NCBI GenBank assembly: GCA_963755755.1
Contig: CAVWLJ010000015.1
Coordinates: 33,953 to 97,952, forward strand
Source of the DNA: DATKNA01 sp963755755
GTDB lineage: Bacteria > Actinomycetota > Actinomycetes > Actinomycetales > Kineosporiaceae
DNA length: 64,000 nt
Direction of reading: 5' to 3'
Part shown: piece by piece, positions 12,078 through 21,873 of the stretch
How positions within the stretch are numbered: position 1 is the first letter of the stretch
Layout: every line of letters begins with the position of its first letter
The notes under the pieces: generated by a model
Databases searched by the model: none
What the model saw: only the letters and a program-made list of their open reading frames with translations
Told to the model about the DNA's origin: nothing
Position numbers and translations under genes: made by a program

Positions 12078-12835
12078 GTGACCGCGCCGCTCTACCTCGT
12101 CGAGCCGGAGGCCCTGGCGGGCGTCCGCGCCGGCGACCTGTTCGTGCTCGACGGGGACGAGGGCCACCACGCGGCGACCGTGCGGCGCGCCCGGCCCGGC
12201 GAGACGCTGCTGGTCGCATCCGGGGAGGGGCTCGTCGCCCGGGGCGTCGTCGAGGACGTCGCGGCGTCGCGCGGTGCGGCTGCGGGTCGAGTCGGTCGCC
12301 GTCGACGGCGCCGCCGGCGCCGCGGCTCGTGCTCGTGCAGGCCCTGGCGAAGGGCGGCCGCGACGAGCTGGCGGTCGAGACGGCCACCGAGCTCGGCGTC
12401 GACGCCGTCGTGCCGTGGCAGTCGGCGCGCAGCGTCGTGGTGTGGTCGGGGGAGCGGGGCGAGCGGTCCCGCCGCAAGTGGGGGACGACGGTGCGCGCGG
12501 CGGCGAAGCAGGCCCGCCGGGCCATCGTCCCGCTGGTGCGGCCGACGGTCACGACGGCGCAGCTGGCGGCGTCCGTGCCGGCGGCCGCCGCGCGTGGTCG
12601 TCCTGCACGAGGACGCCGAGCTGCCGGTGACCGCCGTCCCGCTGCCCGCAGCGGGCACGGACGGCGAGGTCTGGGTCGTCGTCGGCCCGGAGGGCGGCAT
12701 CAGCGACGCGCGAGCTCGACGAGCTCACCGCCGCCGGTGCGGTCGCCGGTCCGGCTCGGGCCGCACGTGCTGCGCTCGTCGTCCGCCGGGCCGGCCGCGC
12801 TCGCGGTGCTCTCGGCACGCCTGGGCCGGTGGTGA
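12078..12835 (+). CDS. rsmE: 16S rRNA m3U1498 methyltransferase RsmE, heavily frame broken
   Basis: RsmE methylates U1498 of 16S rRNA with S-adenosylmethionine and has a knotted SPOUT fold. Family blocks are DEGHHAATVRRARPGE, LAKGGRDELAVETATELG, VVPWQSARSVV, AAAKQARRAIVP and VVGPEGGISDAELDEL. The last block is the SAM-binding knot, recovered only after removing one base at 12711-12714. Five to six doubled wobble bases break the frame, which otherwise covers the normal length of about 250 residues. The GTG at 12078 lies 7 nt after the dnaJ stop, and the dnaJ-rsmE pairing is common in bacteria. Confidence 0.9.
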
Positions 12836-12846
12836 CGCCGGCCGCG

Positions 12847-14094
12847 TCAGCCGACCACGAAGGCCTTCGAGTCGATCTCGTTGAGCCAGTCCGGCAGCGC
12901 CGCGCCGGCGCCGCCGGCCGCGGGCCTCGCGACCGGCGTGGTGAGCACCGGGAGCGTCGGCTCCGGGCCGGTGCCGGTCCAGACCAGGAGCTCGTAGGTG
13001 CCCGGCTGGGCGAGGTCGAGGTCGATGCTCCAGTGCCCGCGCTCGCCGGGTTTCGGGGCCGCCGTGAAGCCGCTCTCCTCGCTGGTGCCGAGCCCGCAGC
13101 TGGGTGGCGAAGATCCGCCGGCCGTTCCGGTAGAGCGCGAGGTGGACGACGCCGTCCGCGCGGGAGACCGCGTCGCCGGTGATCTGCTGGTGGCCGCGGG
13201 CGAAGTGCTGGCCCTGGGTGACGTCCCCGATCCAGACGTCCGCGCGCGGGTCCTGGTAGCCCTTGAGGTACGCGTACCGCACCATCCCGGGGCTGGGGTC
13301 GCGGTCGAGCTGGGACATCCCGAACAGGGCGGCGCCGCGCCGGCCCTCGAGGGTGATGCTCACCGGGCCGCAGCCCCGGCTGCTTGTAGCCCGCCGTCCT
13401 TGACCCTGCTGGGCGTCCCCGCGCTGCTCTCGGCGACCGAGGCCGCGGCGGTCGCCGTCCAGACGATCTGCTGACTGGCGATCAGGGCGTCCGCCTTGCT
13501 GACGCCGGGAGCCGGCTGCGGCGCGGGCGAGATGTCGACCTTGATCTGCGCCCCGGTGACGCTGCGCCGTCACCGTCGTGTCCGCCGAGGCGGCGAACGA
13601 GCGTCGTGTAGTGCGGGTCGAGCGGCTTCGTCGCCACGGCGAGGCGGACGGCGTCGGCGACCATGTGCGCCTCGTCGTCGGCCGTCGTGGCCCGGAACTC
13701 CCGGAACAGCACCGTGCGGCCGCCTTGCCGCCCGGTGACGTAGACGGGCACCGTCGCCGCCGGCGTGCTCCTCGCCTCGTTCTGGTCCATGGTCGCGACG
13801 AGGGCGCCGCTCGCGACGCGGCGCTGCGTCCCGGGCCTGGCCGCGCCAGCGGACGACGAGGCCGCCGGCGCCCACCAGCAGCAGGACGACCGCGGCGGCG
13901 GCAAGCAGCGGCGCGGACCGGCGCAACAGGCGGGTGCCCCTGGTCGGCGCCTGGCGGGCGATCTCGGCGCGGATCCGGCTCAGGCCGTCCAGGCTCGGCT
14001 GCACGGCGTCCGCCTCGCGGTGCAGGACGGCCTGCAGCAGCGTCGCGGTCGGGTCGTCGTCGGGGAGGTCGTCGAGGCGGAACTCGTCCCTCAT
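12847..14094 (-). CDS. Membrane-anchored GerMN / Gmad2 domain protein, sigma-factor partner, frame broken
   Basis: An acidic N-terminus (MRDEFRLDDLPDDDPTATLL) precedes one membrane helix (LLAAAAVVLLLVGAGGLVV). Outside it, VPVYVTGRQGGRTVLFREF resembles a GerMN domain, and the region with ITLEGRRGAALFG, RADVWIGDVTQGQHFARG and HWSIDLDLAQPGTYELLVWT resembles the Gmad2 immunoglobulin-like domain. Several indels break the frame. Its ATG overlaps the stop of the SigE-family sigma gene, so the two are translated together. I infer an anti-sigma or signal-receiving role from position and topology; no classical anti-sigma zinc motif is visible. Confidence 0.65.
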
Positions 14095-14717
14095 GGGCGC
14101 GCCGCCTCCGCCCGTTCGAGGGCGGTCCGCAGCGCGGCGAGGCCGCGGTGCGCGTGGCTCTTGACCGCGCCCTTGGTGAGGCCGAGCGTCTGTGCGATGT
14201 CCTGCTCGGAGAGGTCGGCGTAGTAGCGCAGGACGAGGACCTCCTGCTGCCGGCGGGAGAGCGTGCGGAGCGCGGCCATCACCCGCGCGTCCTCGGTGGC
14301 CTGCACGGCGCGCTCCTCCGGGCCCGCGGGCTCCGGCGGGCCCGGCTGGCGGTAGCGCTCCTCCACGCCCCGGTGCCGCAGTGCGGACCGGGCGTTGTTG
14401 ATCACAGTGGTGCGGAGGTAGCCGTGCGCGGCACCGGGATCGGCCAGCGAGGTCCAGCGGCGGTGGAGCGAGACGAAGGCGTCCTGCACGAGCTCCTCGG
14501 CCATCGAGGCGTCGCGCGTGAGCAGCGTCGCCAGCCGGACCAGGGGGTACCAGTGGGCGGTGTAGAGGACGCCGACGGCCTCGTCCGCCGAGCGCGGTGC
14601 TGCGGACGGTGACCCTTCCCCGGCGTCGTCCAGCCCGTGCTCCTCCCCGCCGGTCCGCAGCGCCCCGACGCGCGACCGCCCCCGCACCGTGCGCAGGGGC
14701 AGGTCCATCGTCGTCAC
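14091..14717 (-). CDS. SigE-family ECF RNA polymerase sigma factor
   Basis: The 208-residue protein has sigma region 2 with LYTAHWYPLVRLATLLTRD and EELVQDAFVSLHRRW, and region 4 with LSRRQQEVLVLRYYADLSEQ and LGLTKGAVKSHAHRGLAALR. This pattern fits the SigE-like actinobacterial ECF group. The frame is intact. The first 40 residues are poorly conserved and the start could be ATG 14717 or 14708. It heads a two-gene operon with the membrane GerMN/Gmad2 protein, which probably controls its activity. Confidence 0.85.
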   Translation of the reverse strand: MTTMDLPLRTVRGRSRVGALRTGGEEHGLDDAGEGSPSAAPRSADEAVGVLYTAHWYPLVRLATLLTRDASMAEELVQDAFVSLHRRWTSLADPGAAHGYLRTTVINNARSALRHRGVEERYRQPGPPEPAGPEERAVQATEDARVMAALRTLSRRQQEVLVLRYYADLSEQDIAQTLGLTKGAVKSHAHRGLAALRTALERAEAARP

Positions 14718-14806
14718 ATCCTGCTGGACGTCCTGGTCGCGGCGCCGGTTGACGCCTGCGGCGGATCTCGTGCAAGAACACTAGAGTCGCACCGCGAACG
14801 GACGGC

Positions 14807-14824
14807 ATGAGTCGGAGTACTCAT
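14807..14824. promoter_or_regulatory. Palindrome in the divergent sigma / HIT promoter region
   Basis: ATGAGT and ACTCAT flank six bases as an inverted repeat. It lies 90 nt upstream of the sigma gene and 27 nt upstream of the HIT gene ATG. It has the size of an operator half-site pair, but I cannot assign a regulator. Confidence 0.25.
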
Positions 14825-14850
14825 CAGGCGGAGCGGGCGGGAGGAGCGTC

Positions 14851-15203
14851 GATGGCGGCGGAGGACGGGTGCCTGTTCTGCGGGATCGTCGCCGGTGACG
14901 TGCCGGCGGAGGTCGTCAGGATCGGTGAGCGGGTGATCGCCTTCCGCGACGTCAACCCCCAGGCGCCGCTGCACGCCCTCGTCATCCCGCGGGACCACCA
15001 CCGCGACGTGCCCGCGCTCGCCGCGGCGGACCCGCGAGGCGCTGGCCGAGCTCGTCGAGGTGGGAGCGGCGCTCGCCGCCGGCGCCGGGGAGAACGGCGC
15101 GTTCCGGCTCGTCTTCAACACCGGGGCCGAGACCGGCCAGTCCGTCTTCCACGTGCACGGCCACGTGCTCGCAGGCCGTCCTTTCGGGTGGCCACCGGGG
15201 TGA
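14851..15203 (+). CDS. HIT-family nucleotide hydrolase, one frame break
   Basis: Histidine triad proteins hydrolyse nucleoside phosphoramidates and related AMP conjugates. The N-terminus has CLFCGIVAGDVPAEVV and the catalytic triad HVHGHVL lies near the C-terminus, so this is the HinT branch of about 117 residues. One doubled wobble base at 15032-15035 (CCG/CCC) breaks the frame; repair reads DPEALAELVEVGAALA. The ATG at 14851 has AGGAG at 14841-14845. It lies just upstream of the phoH-ybeY-corC-era cluster, a frequent actinobacterial arrangement. Confidence 0.88.
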
Positions 15204-15281
15204 CGCCGGTACGATAGGGGGACTGGCCCGCCGTTCCGCGGGCCTGCACCTCGTGCGAAGGGTGGCCGGCTCCCAGCCGAC

Positions 15282-16345
15282 ATGACAGACCAGACAGACG
15301 GCTTCACCTCGGGCGCCGCCGGCGCCCAGGCCGTGCACAAGATCGTCGTTCCGTCCGACGTCGTCATGGTGTCCCTGCTCGGGGCGCGCGACGAGGTGCT
15401 GCGCACCGTCGAGCGTGCCTTCCCACGGGCGGACGTCCATGTGCGCGGCAACGAGATCACCGTCTCGGGTCCGCACGGCGAGGTCGCCCTCGTCGAGCGG
15501 CTCATCGACGAGTTGCTCGCCGTGCTCTCCTCCGGTCAGGCGCTCTCGCCGGACGCCGTGGAGCGCGCGGTGGGCATGCTCCGGCAGCAGACCTCCGAGC
15601 GGCCCGCCGACGTCCTGACCCTCAACATCCTCTCGAACCGCGGCCGGACGATCCGGCCGAAGACGCTGAACCAGAAGCGGTACGTCGACGCGATCGACGA
15701 CCACACCATCGTCTTCGGCATCGGCCCCGCCGGAACCGGCAAGACCTACCTGGCGATGGCGAAGGCCGTGCAGGCGCTGCAGGCCAAGCGGGTCAACCGG
15801 ATCATCCTCACCCGGCCGGCCGTCGAGGCGGGGGAGCGGCTGGGCTTCCTGCCCGGGACGCTGAACGAGAAGATCGATCCGTATCTGCGGCCGCTGTACG
15901 ACGCGCTGCACGACATGATCGACCCCGAGACGATCCCTCGGTCTGATGGCGGCCGGAACCATCGAGGTCGCGCCACTCGCCTACATGCGTGGAAGAACCC
16001 TGAACGACGCGTTCATCATTCTCGACGAGGCGCAGAACACCTCTCCCGAGCAGATGAAGATGTTCCTCACCCGGCTCGGGTTCGGGGCGAAGATGGTCGT
16101 GACCGGCGACGTCACGCAGGTCGACCTGCCGTCGGGCACGCAGTCGGGGTTGCGCATCGTCCGCGACATCCTGGACGGCATCGAGGACGTCCACTTCGCC
16201 GAGCTGACGAGCTCCGACGTCGTCCGGCACCGGCTGGTCAGCGAGATCGTCGACGCGTACAGCCGCTGGGACGCCACTGCAGGCCGGCGAGGGGTCGCGC
16301 CCGGCGTCCGGCCGCGACGTCCGCCGCCGGCAGCAGCGGCGCTGA
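15282..16345 (+). CDS. PhoH-like ATPase, two frame breaks
   Basis: PhoH-like proteins are RNA-associated ATPases usually encoded next to ybeY. The N-terminal KH-like part is followed by Walker A GPAGTGKT and the Walker B-like segment IILDEAQNTSPEQ. Family blocks LTRPAVEAGERLGFLPG and VTGDVTQVDLPSG are present. The frame breaks at 15939-15942 (CGG/CGT before LMAAGTIEVAPLAYMRG) and 16273-16276 (GCC/GCA). After repair the protein ends with RDVRRRQQRR at a TGA at 16343-16345, nine bases before ybeY. Confidence 0.92.
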
Positions 16346-16353
16346 CGGGGGGC

Positions 16354-16842
16354 GTGGTGAGCGTCGAGGTCAACAACGAGAGCGGCGTCGAGGCCGACGA
16401 GTCCGAGATCGTCGCCCTCGCCCGGCACGTGCTCGGGCAGATGCGGGTCAACCCGCAGGCCGAGCTCTCGATCGTGCTCGTCGACGAGAGTGCGATGGAG
16501 CAGCTGCACGTCCAGTGGATGGACGAGCCCGGCCCGACCGACGTCCTCTCCTTCCCCATGGACGAGTTGCGGCCCGGCGTCGACGGCGAGGAGTCCGCGC
16601 CCGGGCTGCTCGGCGACGTCGTCCTGTGCCCGCAGGTCGCCGCCCGCCAGGCCCAGCAGGCCGGGCACACCACGCAGGACGAGCTCCTCCTGCTCACCAC
16701 CCACGGCATCCTCCACCTGCTCGGCTACGACCACGCCGAGCCCGACGAGGAGCGCGAGATGTTCGGCCTGCAGCGCCGGCTGCTGCTGACGTTCCTCGCC
16801 GGCCGGGAGGCGGACCGGGACGCCGGGAAGGGGGCGCCGTGA
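16354..16842 (+). CDS. ybeY: Endoribonuclease YbeY
   Basis: YbeY is a zinc-dependent endoribonuclease involved in 16S rRNA 3' maturation and ribosome quality control. The zinc motif HGILHLLGYDH carries three metal-binding histidines. The segment EPGPTDVLSFPMDE is the conserved substrate-pocket region. The protein has 162 residues, the usual size, and the frame is intact. Two adjacent GTG codons (16354, 16357) are possible starts. It overlaps the following corC-like gene by four bases. Confidence 0.95.
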   Translation: MVSVEVNNESGVEADESEIVALARHVLGQMRVNPQAELSIVLVDESAMEQLHVQWMDEPGPTDVLSFPMDELRPGVDGEESAPGLLGDVVLCPQVAARQAQQAGHTTQDELLLLTTHGILHLLGYDHAEPDEEREMFGLQRRLLLTFLAGREADRDAGKGAP

Positions 16843-18158
16843 CCACCGGCGACGTCCGCCTCGTCGTCGTGGCGCTCGTCCTCGTGCTCCTCGCCGGCGC
16901 GCTCGCGGCGTCCGAGGCCGCTCTCGCCCGGGTCTCCCGGGCCCGGGCCGGGCGAGCTCGTGGACGCCGGTCAGCGCGGCTCGCAGGCCCTCGCACGGGT
17001 CGCGGAGGACCCGGCGCCGACGCTGAGCGTCTCCACGTTCCTGCGCGTGCTCGCCGAGTCCGGGGCGGCCGTGCTGCTCACCGTCGTCTACCTCGACATC
17101 ATCGGCTCGGGCTGGCGCGCGGTCGCGGCGGCGATCGCGACGATGACGGCGCTGAGCTTCGTCGCCGTCGGCGTCGGGCCGACGGACGCTGGGGCGCCAG
17201 CACGCCGACCGGGTCGGGCTGGTGGCGGCCCCGATCATGGTCGCGCTGACCCGGGTGCTCGGACCGCTCGCCCGGCTGCTCGTGCTCGTCGGCAACCTGC
17301 TCACGCCCGGCCCGGGCTACCGCGACGGGCCGTTCGCCTCGGAGGCGGAGCTGCGCGAACTCGTCGACATCGCCGAGCAGAGCGAGCTCATCGAGGCCGG
17401 CGAGCGCGAGATGATCCACTCGGTCTTCGAGCTCGGCGACACGCTGGTACGCGAGGTCATGGTCCCGCGCACCGCGCTCGTCTCGGTCGAGTCGGGGACG
17501 ACGCTGCGCTCGGCGATGTCGCTGTTCCTCCGGTCGGGCTTCTCCCGGGTGCCGGTGGTGGGCGAGGGACTGGACGACGTCCGGGGCGTCGTCTACCTCA
17601 AGGACGTCGCCCGGCGCATGCACGAGGACCCGGTCCGGGGGCCGGGCGAGGCCGGTGGACGTCGTGGCGCGCGAGGCGCACTTCGTGCCGGACAGCAAGC
17701 CCGCCGACGAGCTGCTGCGGGAGATGCAGCGCAGCGCCAACCACGTGGCGATCGTCGTCGACGAGTACGGCGGCACCGCCGGCATGGTGACGCTGGAGGA
17801 CCTGGTCGAGGAGATCGTCGGGGAGATCGCCGACGAGTACGACCACGAGGAGCCGGACGTCGAGAAGCTCGGCGACGACGCCTACCGCGTCCCCTCCCGG
17901 CTGCACGTCGAGGACCTCGGCGAGCTCTTCGGCCTCGAGCTCGAGGACGAGGAGGTCGACACCGTCGGCGGCCTGCTCGCCAAGGCGCTCGGCCGGGTGC
18001 CGATCGCCGGCGCGTCCGCCGAGGTCGGCGGGCTCGTCCTCACCGCGGAGCGCTTCGAGGGGCGGCGCAACCAGCTGGCGACCGTGCTCGTGCGGCGTGC
18101 CGAGGAGCCGGCCGAGGCCGCCGAGCCCGCCGAGCAGGACCGGGTCGCCGCCTCGTGA
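16839..18158 (+). CDS. CNNM/CorC-type transporter or hemolysin-family membrane protein with CBS pair, frame broken
   Basis: An N-terminal DUF21 membrane domain (LVVVALVLVLLAGALAASEA) is followed by a CBS pair (VMVPRTALVSVESGTTL, SGFSRVPVVGEGLDDV) and the C-terminal CorC_HlyC domain with DEYGGTAGMVTLEDLVEEI. Members act in magnesium or cobalt efflux. Three doubled wobble bases break the frame: 16950-16953 (GGG/GGC), 17179-17182 (CCG/CCA) and one near 17647-17652. Start GTG overlaps the ybeY stop and the TGA overlaps the era GTG, so translation is probably coupled. Confidence 0.9.
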
Positions 18159-19066
18159 GCGGCGAGCCGTTCAGGTCGGGCTTCGCGTGCCTCGTCGGCC
18201 GTCCGAACGCCGGCAAGTCGACCCTGACGAACGCTCTCGTCGGCGAGAAGGTCGCGATCACGTCGAGCCGGCCGCAGACGACGCGGCACGCGATCCGCGG
18301 CGTGGTCAACCGGCCCGAGGCGCAGCTCGTGCTCGTCGACACGCCCGGCCTGCACCGCCCCCGGACCCTGCTCGGCGAGCGGCTCAACGATCTGGTGCGG
18401 GAGACGCTGCTCGAGGTCGACGTGGTCGCCTTCTGCCTGCCCGCGAACGAGAAGGTCGGGCCGGGAGACCGCTTCATCGCCGCCGAGCTGACGGAAGTCC
18501 GCCGCGGGCGCCCGCTCGTCGCCGTGGCGACCAAGGCGGACGCCGTCGACCGCGGGCGGCTCACCGAGCACCTGCTCGCCGTGTCCGAGCTCGTCGACGC
18601 CGACGACGTGGTCCCGGTCTCCGCCGTCGACGGCTACCAGGTCGACCTCCTGGCGGACGTCCTCGTCTCGCACCTGCCGCCGGGGCCGCCGCTCTACCCG
18701 GAGGGCGAGCTGACGGACGAGCCGGAGAGCGTGCTCATCGCCGAGCTCGTCCGCGAGGCCGCGCTCGAGGGCGTGCGCGACGAGCTGCCGCACAGCCTCG
18801 CCGTCGTGCTGGACGAGATCGAGCCGCGCGAGGACCGGCCGGCGGACGACCCCCTGCTCGACGTCCGGGTCATCCTGTTCGTCGAGCGGGAGAGCCAGAA
18901 GGCCATCGTCATCGGCCGGGGCGGGTCGCGGCTGCGCGAGGTCGGCACCCGGGCGCGGCGCGAGATCCAGGCGTTGCTGGGGCAGCGCGTCCACCTCGAC
19001 CTGCGGGTCAAGGTGGCCAAGGACTGGCAGCGCGACCCCAAGCAACTCCAGCGCCTCGGCTTCTGA
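18155..19066 (+). CDS. era: GTPase Era
   Basis: Era is an essential GTPase that binds the 16S rRNA 3' end during small-subunit assembly. The 304-residue frame is intact. G1 is GRPNAGKS, G3 is DTPGL, and G4 appears as TKAD. The C-terminal KH domain includes KAIVIGRGGSRLREVGTRAR. It follows ybeY and corC with a GTGA overlap. Unlike its neighbours it carries no indels. Confidence 0.96.
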   Translation: MSGEPFRSGFACLVGRPNAGKSTLTNALVGEKVAITSSRPQTTRHAIRGVVNRPEAQLVLVDTPGLHRPRTLLGERLNDLVRETLLEVDVVAFCLPANEKVGPGDRFIAAELTEVRRGRPLVAVATKADAVDRGRLTEHLLAVSELVDADDVVPVSAVDGYQVDLLADVLVSHLPPGPPLYPEGELTDEPESVLIAELVREAALEGVRDELPHSLAVVLDEIEPREDRPADDPLLDVRVILFVERESQKAIVIGRGGSRLREVGTRARREIQALLGQRVHLDLRVKVAKDWQRDPKQLQRLGF

Positions 19067-19087
19067 CGCGCGCTGGCGGCGGTCCCG

Positions 19088-19303
19088 CTAGTCCGCGTCG
19101 ACGTCGGCCCGGGCGGGCAGGCGACCGGCGTCCGAGACCGCCCGGCGGAGCAGCCACTCGATGTGCGCGTTCGTGCTCCGCAACTCGTCGGCGGCCCACC
19201 GGGCGAGCGCCTCGTGCACCTCCGGATCCAGCCGCAGCAGGACGGACTTGCGCTCCCGGCGCCGGCGCGCGGAAGGCGCGCCGGCACCGTCCGGCGACGT
19301 CAC
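19088..19303 (-). CDS. Small ribbon-helix-helix / HicB-like DNA-binding protein
   Basis: This 71-residue basic protein contains RKSVLLRLDPEVHEALARW, typical of Arc/CopG ribbon-helix-helix proteins that often follow SPFH genes in Actinobacteria. Its GTG overlaps the stop of the SPFH gene as GTGA, so the two are one operon. No toxin gene is adjacent, so an antitoxin role is not supported. It probably regulates its own operon or the SPFH gene. Confidence 0.75.
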   Translation of the reverse strand: MTSPDGAGAPSARRRRERKSVLLRLDPEVHEALARWAADELRSTNAHIEWLLRRAVSDAGRLPARADVDAD

Positions 19304-20276
19304 GAGTAGAGCGTCCCGGTGTTGACGACGGGAGTGGCGCGCGAGTCGCCGCAGAGCACGACGAGCAGGTTGGAGACCATGGCGGCGCGGCGCTCCTGGT
19401 CCAGCTCGACGACGCCCTGCCGCGTGAGCTCGGCAAGGGCCATCTGCACCATGCCGACCGCGCCCTCGACGATCCGGGTGCGTGCGGCGATCACGGCTGA
19501 CGCCTGCTGGCGCTGCAGCATCGCCTGGGCGATCTCGGCGGAGTACGCGAGGTGGCTGATCCGGACCTCGAGGATCTCGATGCCGGCGATCGACACCCGT
19601 TCCGCGACCTCCTGCGCCAGCTCGCTGCTGATCGACCTCGGTCGACCCGCGCAGCGACTCGACCTCGCTCCGGCGCGTCGTACGGGTACGTCCGCGCGAC
19701 GTGCCGCAGAGCCGCCTCGGACTGCACCTCGACGAAGTCGACGACGTCCTCGACCGCGAAGGTCGCCTGCGCCGTGTCCGCGACCTGCCAGACGACGATC
19801 GCCGCGATGTCGACGGGGTTGCCGTCGGCGTCGTTGACCTTGAGCCGCTCGGTCTCGAAGTTGCGCACCCGCACGGAGACCGTCCGCCGGGTCGCGAGCG
19901 GGGGCAGCCAGGTGAGTCCGGCGCGCCGAGCGGTGCCGATGTAGCGGCCGAAGAACTGCACGACGGCGGTCTGCCCCGGCTGGATGACCTTGATCGACGT
20001 CAGCACGACGAGGGCGAGGAGCGCGAGGACGATGCCGAGGACGACGAACGCGGGCCGCGCCTGGCTCGTGACCTCGCCGGACGCGTCCGTCGTCTGCGTG
20101 CCGGTCGAGACCTGGGTGAACGACCAGACCGCGAGCGCGACGAGCACGAGCGCGAGCAGCAGGCCGAGGAAGCCGTTGCCCTGCACCGCTGGGCGCTCGT
20201 GGACGTCCACGCGCACCCCCTGATGACCGACGGGAGTACCGGCCGGTGGTGCGGGAGCGTGCTCGGTCGTGGACAT
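19300..20276 (-). CDS. SPFH/Band 7 membrane protein, frame broken
   Basis: SPFH proteins organise membrane microdomains. Two membrane helices (GLLLALVLVALAVWSF and AFVVLGIVLALLALVVLTSI) precede the Band 7 domain with VIQPGQTAVVQFFGRYIGT and WLPPLATRRTVSVRVRNFE. The C-terminal part reads AGIEILEVRISHLAYSAEIA then AMLQRQQASAVIAAR, as in this family. Two breaks at about 19625-19670 (GAG/GAC before EVESLRGSTEV, and GTC/GTG before ISSELAQEV) shift the frame. The ATG at 20276 is close to the initiation region, with AGGAG 6-10 nt upstream. Confidence 0.88.
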
Positions 20277-20369
20277 GGGAGCCTCCTGAGACGATGTAGT
20301 GTCACAGTGATATCACTCCGCTAGTCGCGGCGCCACCGGCGGCCGAGCCCGAGCCGGTAGCCTCGGCGC

Positions 20370-21873
20370 GTGCGGCGGATCGCGGAGGGCTCGCTCGTCG
20401 TGCTCGTCGGAGCGTCCGGCAGCGGCAAGAGCACCTGGGCCGCCGCGCACCTGGCGCCGGACGAGGTCGTCTCCTCCGACCGCCTGCGCGCCGTCGTCGG
20501 AGCCGGCGAGCACGACCTCGCCGCCAGCGCCGACGCGTTCGCCGTCCTCGACCTCGTCGTCGCGGCGCGGGTGCGGCGCGGGCTCACGACCGTCGTCGAC
20601 ACGCTCGGTCTCGACCCGGCGCGTCGCGCCGCCTGGCGCGAGCTCGCCCGCACCCACGGCGTCCCGTGCGTCGCCGTCGCCTTCGACACGCCGCCCGCCC
20701 TCTGCCGGCGCCGCAACGCGGAGCGGCCGACCGGCGGATCGGATCCCACCCAGGATCCTCTCCGGTCAGCTCGCGGCGTACGCCGAGCAGCGCCCCGGGC
20801 TGGACGCCGAGGGCTTCGACGAGGTCCTCGCCGCCGAGCCCGTCCGCGTCGTCGCTCCCGCTGTCGCCGCCGCGGCGCGCGCGGTCGCCGACGGGCCGCC
20901 GGACGAGGCGGAGGACGGCGGTCTCCGGTTCGGCCTGCACATCTCGCGCTTCGACGTGCCGCCGCGCGAGCTCGCCGGCCGGTTGCGCGACGTCGCCGCC
21001 CGGGCCGAGGCCGTCGGCGTCCGGTCCCTGTGGGTCATGGACCACCTCCGGCAGATCCCGCAGCTCGGTCGCGCCTGGGAGGACATGCCGGAGGCGGTCG
21101 TCACGCTCGGGCACCTCGCGGCCGCGACCACGAGACCGACGGTCGGCGCGCTCGTCCACCCGGTGACGTTCCGGAACGTCGCCCACCTCGGCAAGATCGT
21201 CGCGACGCTCGACGTGCTCAGCGGCGGGCGCGCGGTCTGCGGCCTCGGCGCCGGCTGGCTCGAGGCCGAGCACACCGCGTACGGCATCCCGTTCCCGCCC
21301 GCCCGCGAGCGCCTCGACCTGCTCGAGGACGCTCTGCGGCTGCTCCCGCTGGTGTGGGGCAAGGGCGCGCCGGCGTTCGAGGGGCTGCGCGTCCGGGTGC
21401 CCGAGGCGCTGAGCTACCCACGCCCGTTGCAGGAGCACGTGCCGATCCTCGTCGGCGGCTCCGGTCCGCGCCGGACGCTGCGCCTCGTCGCGCAGTACGC
21501 CGACGCGTGCAACCTGCGGGGCGAGCCGGACGACGTCCGCGCCGCCCTCGCGGTGCTGCACCGGCACTGCGCGGACGTGGGCCGCGACCCCGCGGGCATC
21601 GAGGTCACGCACCTGTCGACGGTCCGGATCACCGACGGCCGGGCGGCCGGTCCGCGCCGCGGCCGCGTGCCCGTGGTGGCGGGCACCGTCGAGGACCACG
21701 TGCTGCGGGTCGAGGCGCTGCGCCGAGCCGGGGTCCAGCACGTCATCGTGGCGCTGGACGACCTGTGGGAGCCCGGCGCGCTCGAGCGCTACGGCGAGCT
21801 CATCGCGCTGGCAGGAGGAGCATCGCGTCGCCGAACTCGTGCCACAGGTACGGCGGCGCCGTCGGCGCCGTGA
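20370..21873 (+). CDS. P-loop kinase fused to F420-dependent LLM-class oxidoreductase, frame broken
   Basis: The N-terminal 130 residues form a P-loop nucleotide kinase-like domain with Walker A GASGSGKST and an RNA/DNA-kinase style layout (ADEVVSSDRLRAVVG-like stretch). From about 20750 the frame shifts by one base into a luciferase-like monooxygenase domain with FGLHISRFDVPPRELAGRL, LWVMDHLRQIP, TFRNVAHLGKIVATLDVLS and HVPILVGGSGPRRTLRL, close to the F420-dependent Rv1855c-like group. GTG at 20370 lies 6 nt after TAGCCT, so the mRNA may be leaderless. The 3' end overlaps queA antisense by about 70 nt, so the true stop may be lost to an indel. Confidence 0.75.

Noticed and set aside
6718..12835. 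Programmed ribosomal frameshifting in hemW, dnaJ and rsmE
   Set aside because: The sites share no slippery motif or downstream structure, occur several times per gene and are not seen in these families.
19088..20276. A HicAB-type toxin-antitoxin pair
   Set aside because: Only the ribbon-helix-helix protein is present; its partner is an SPFH membrane protein, not a toxin.
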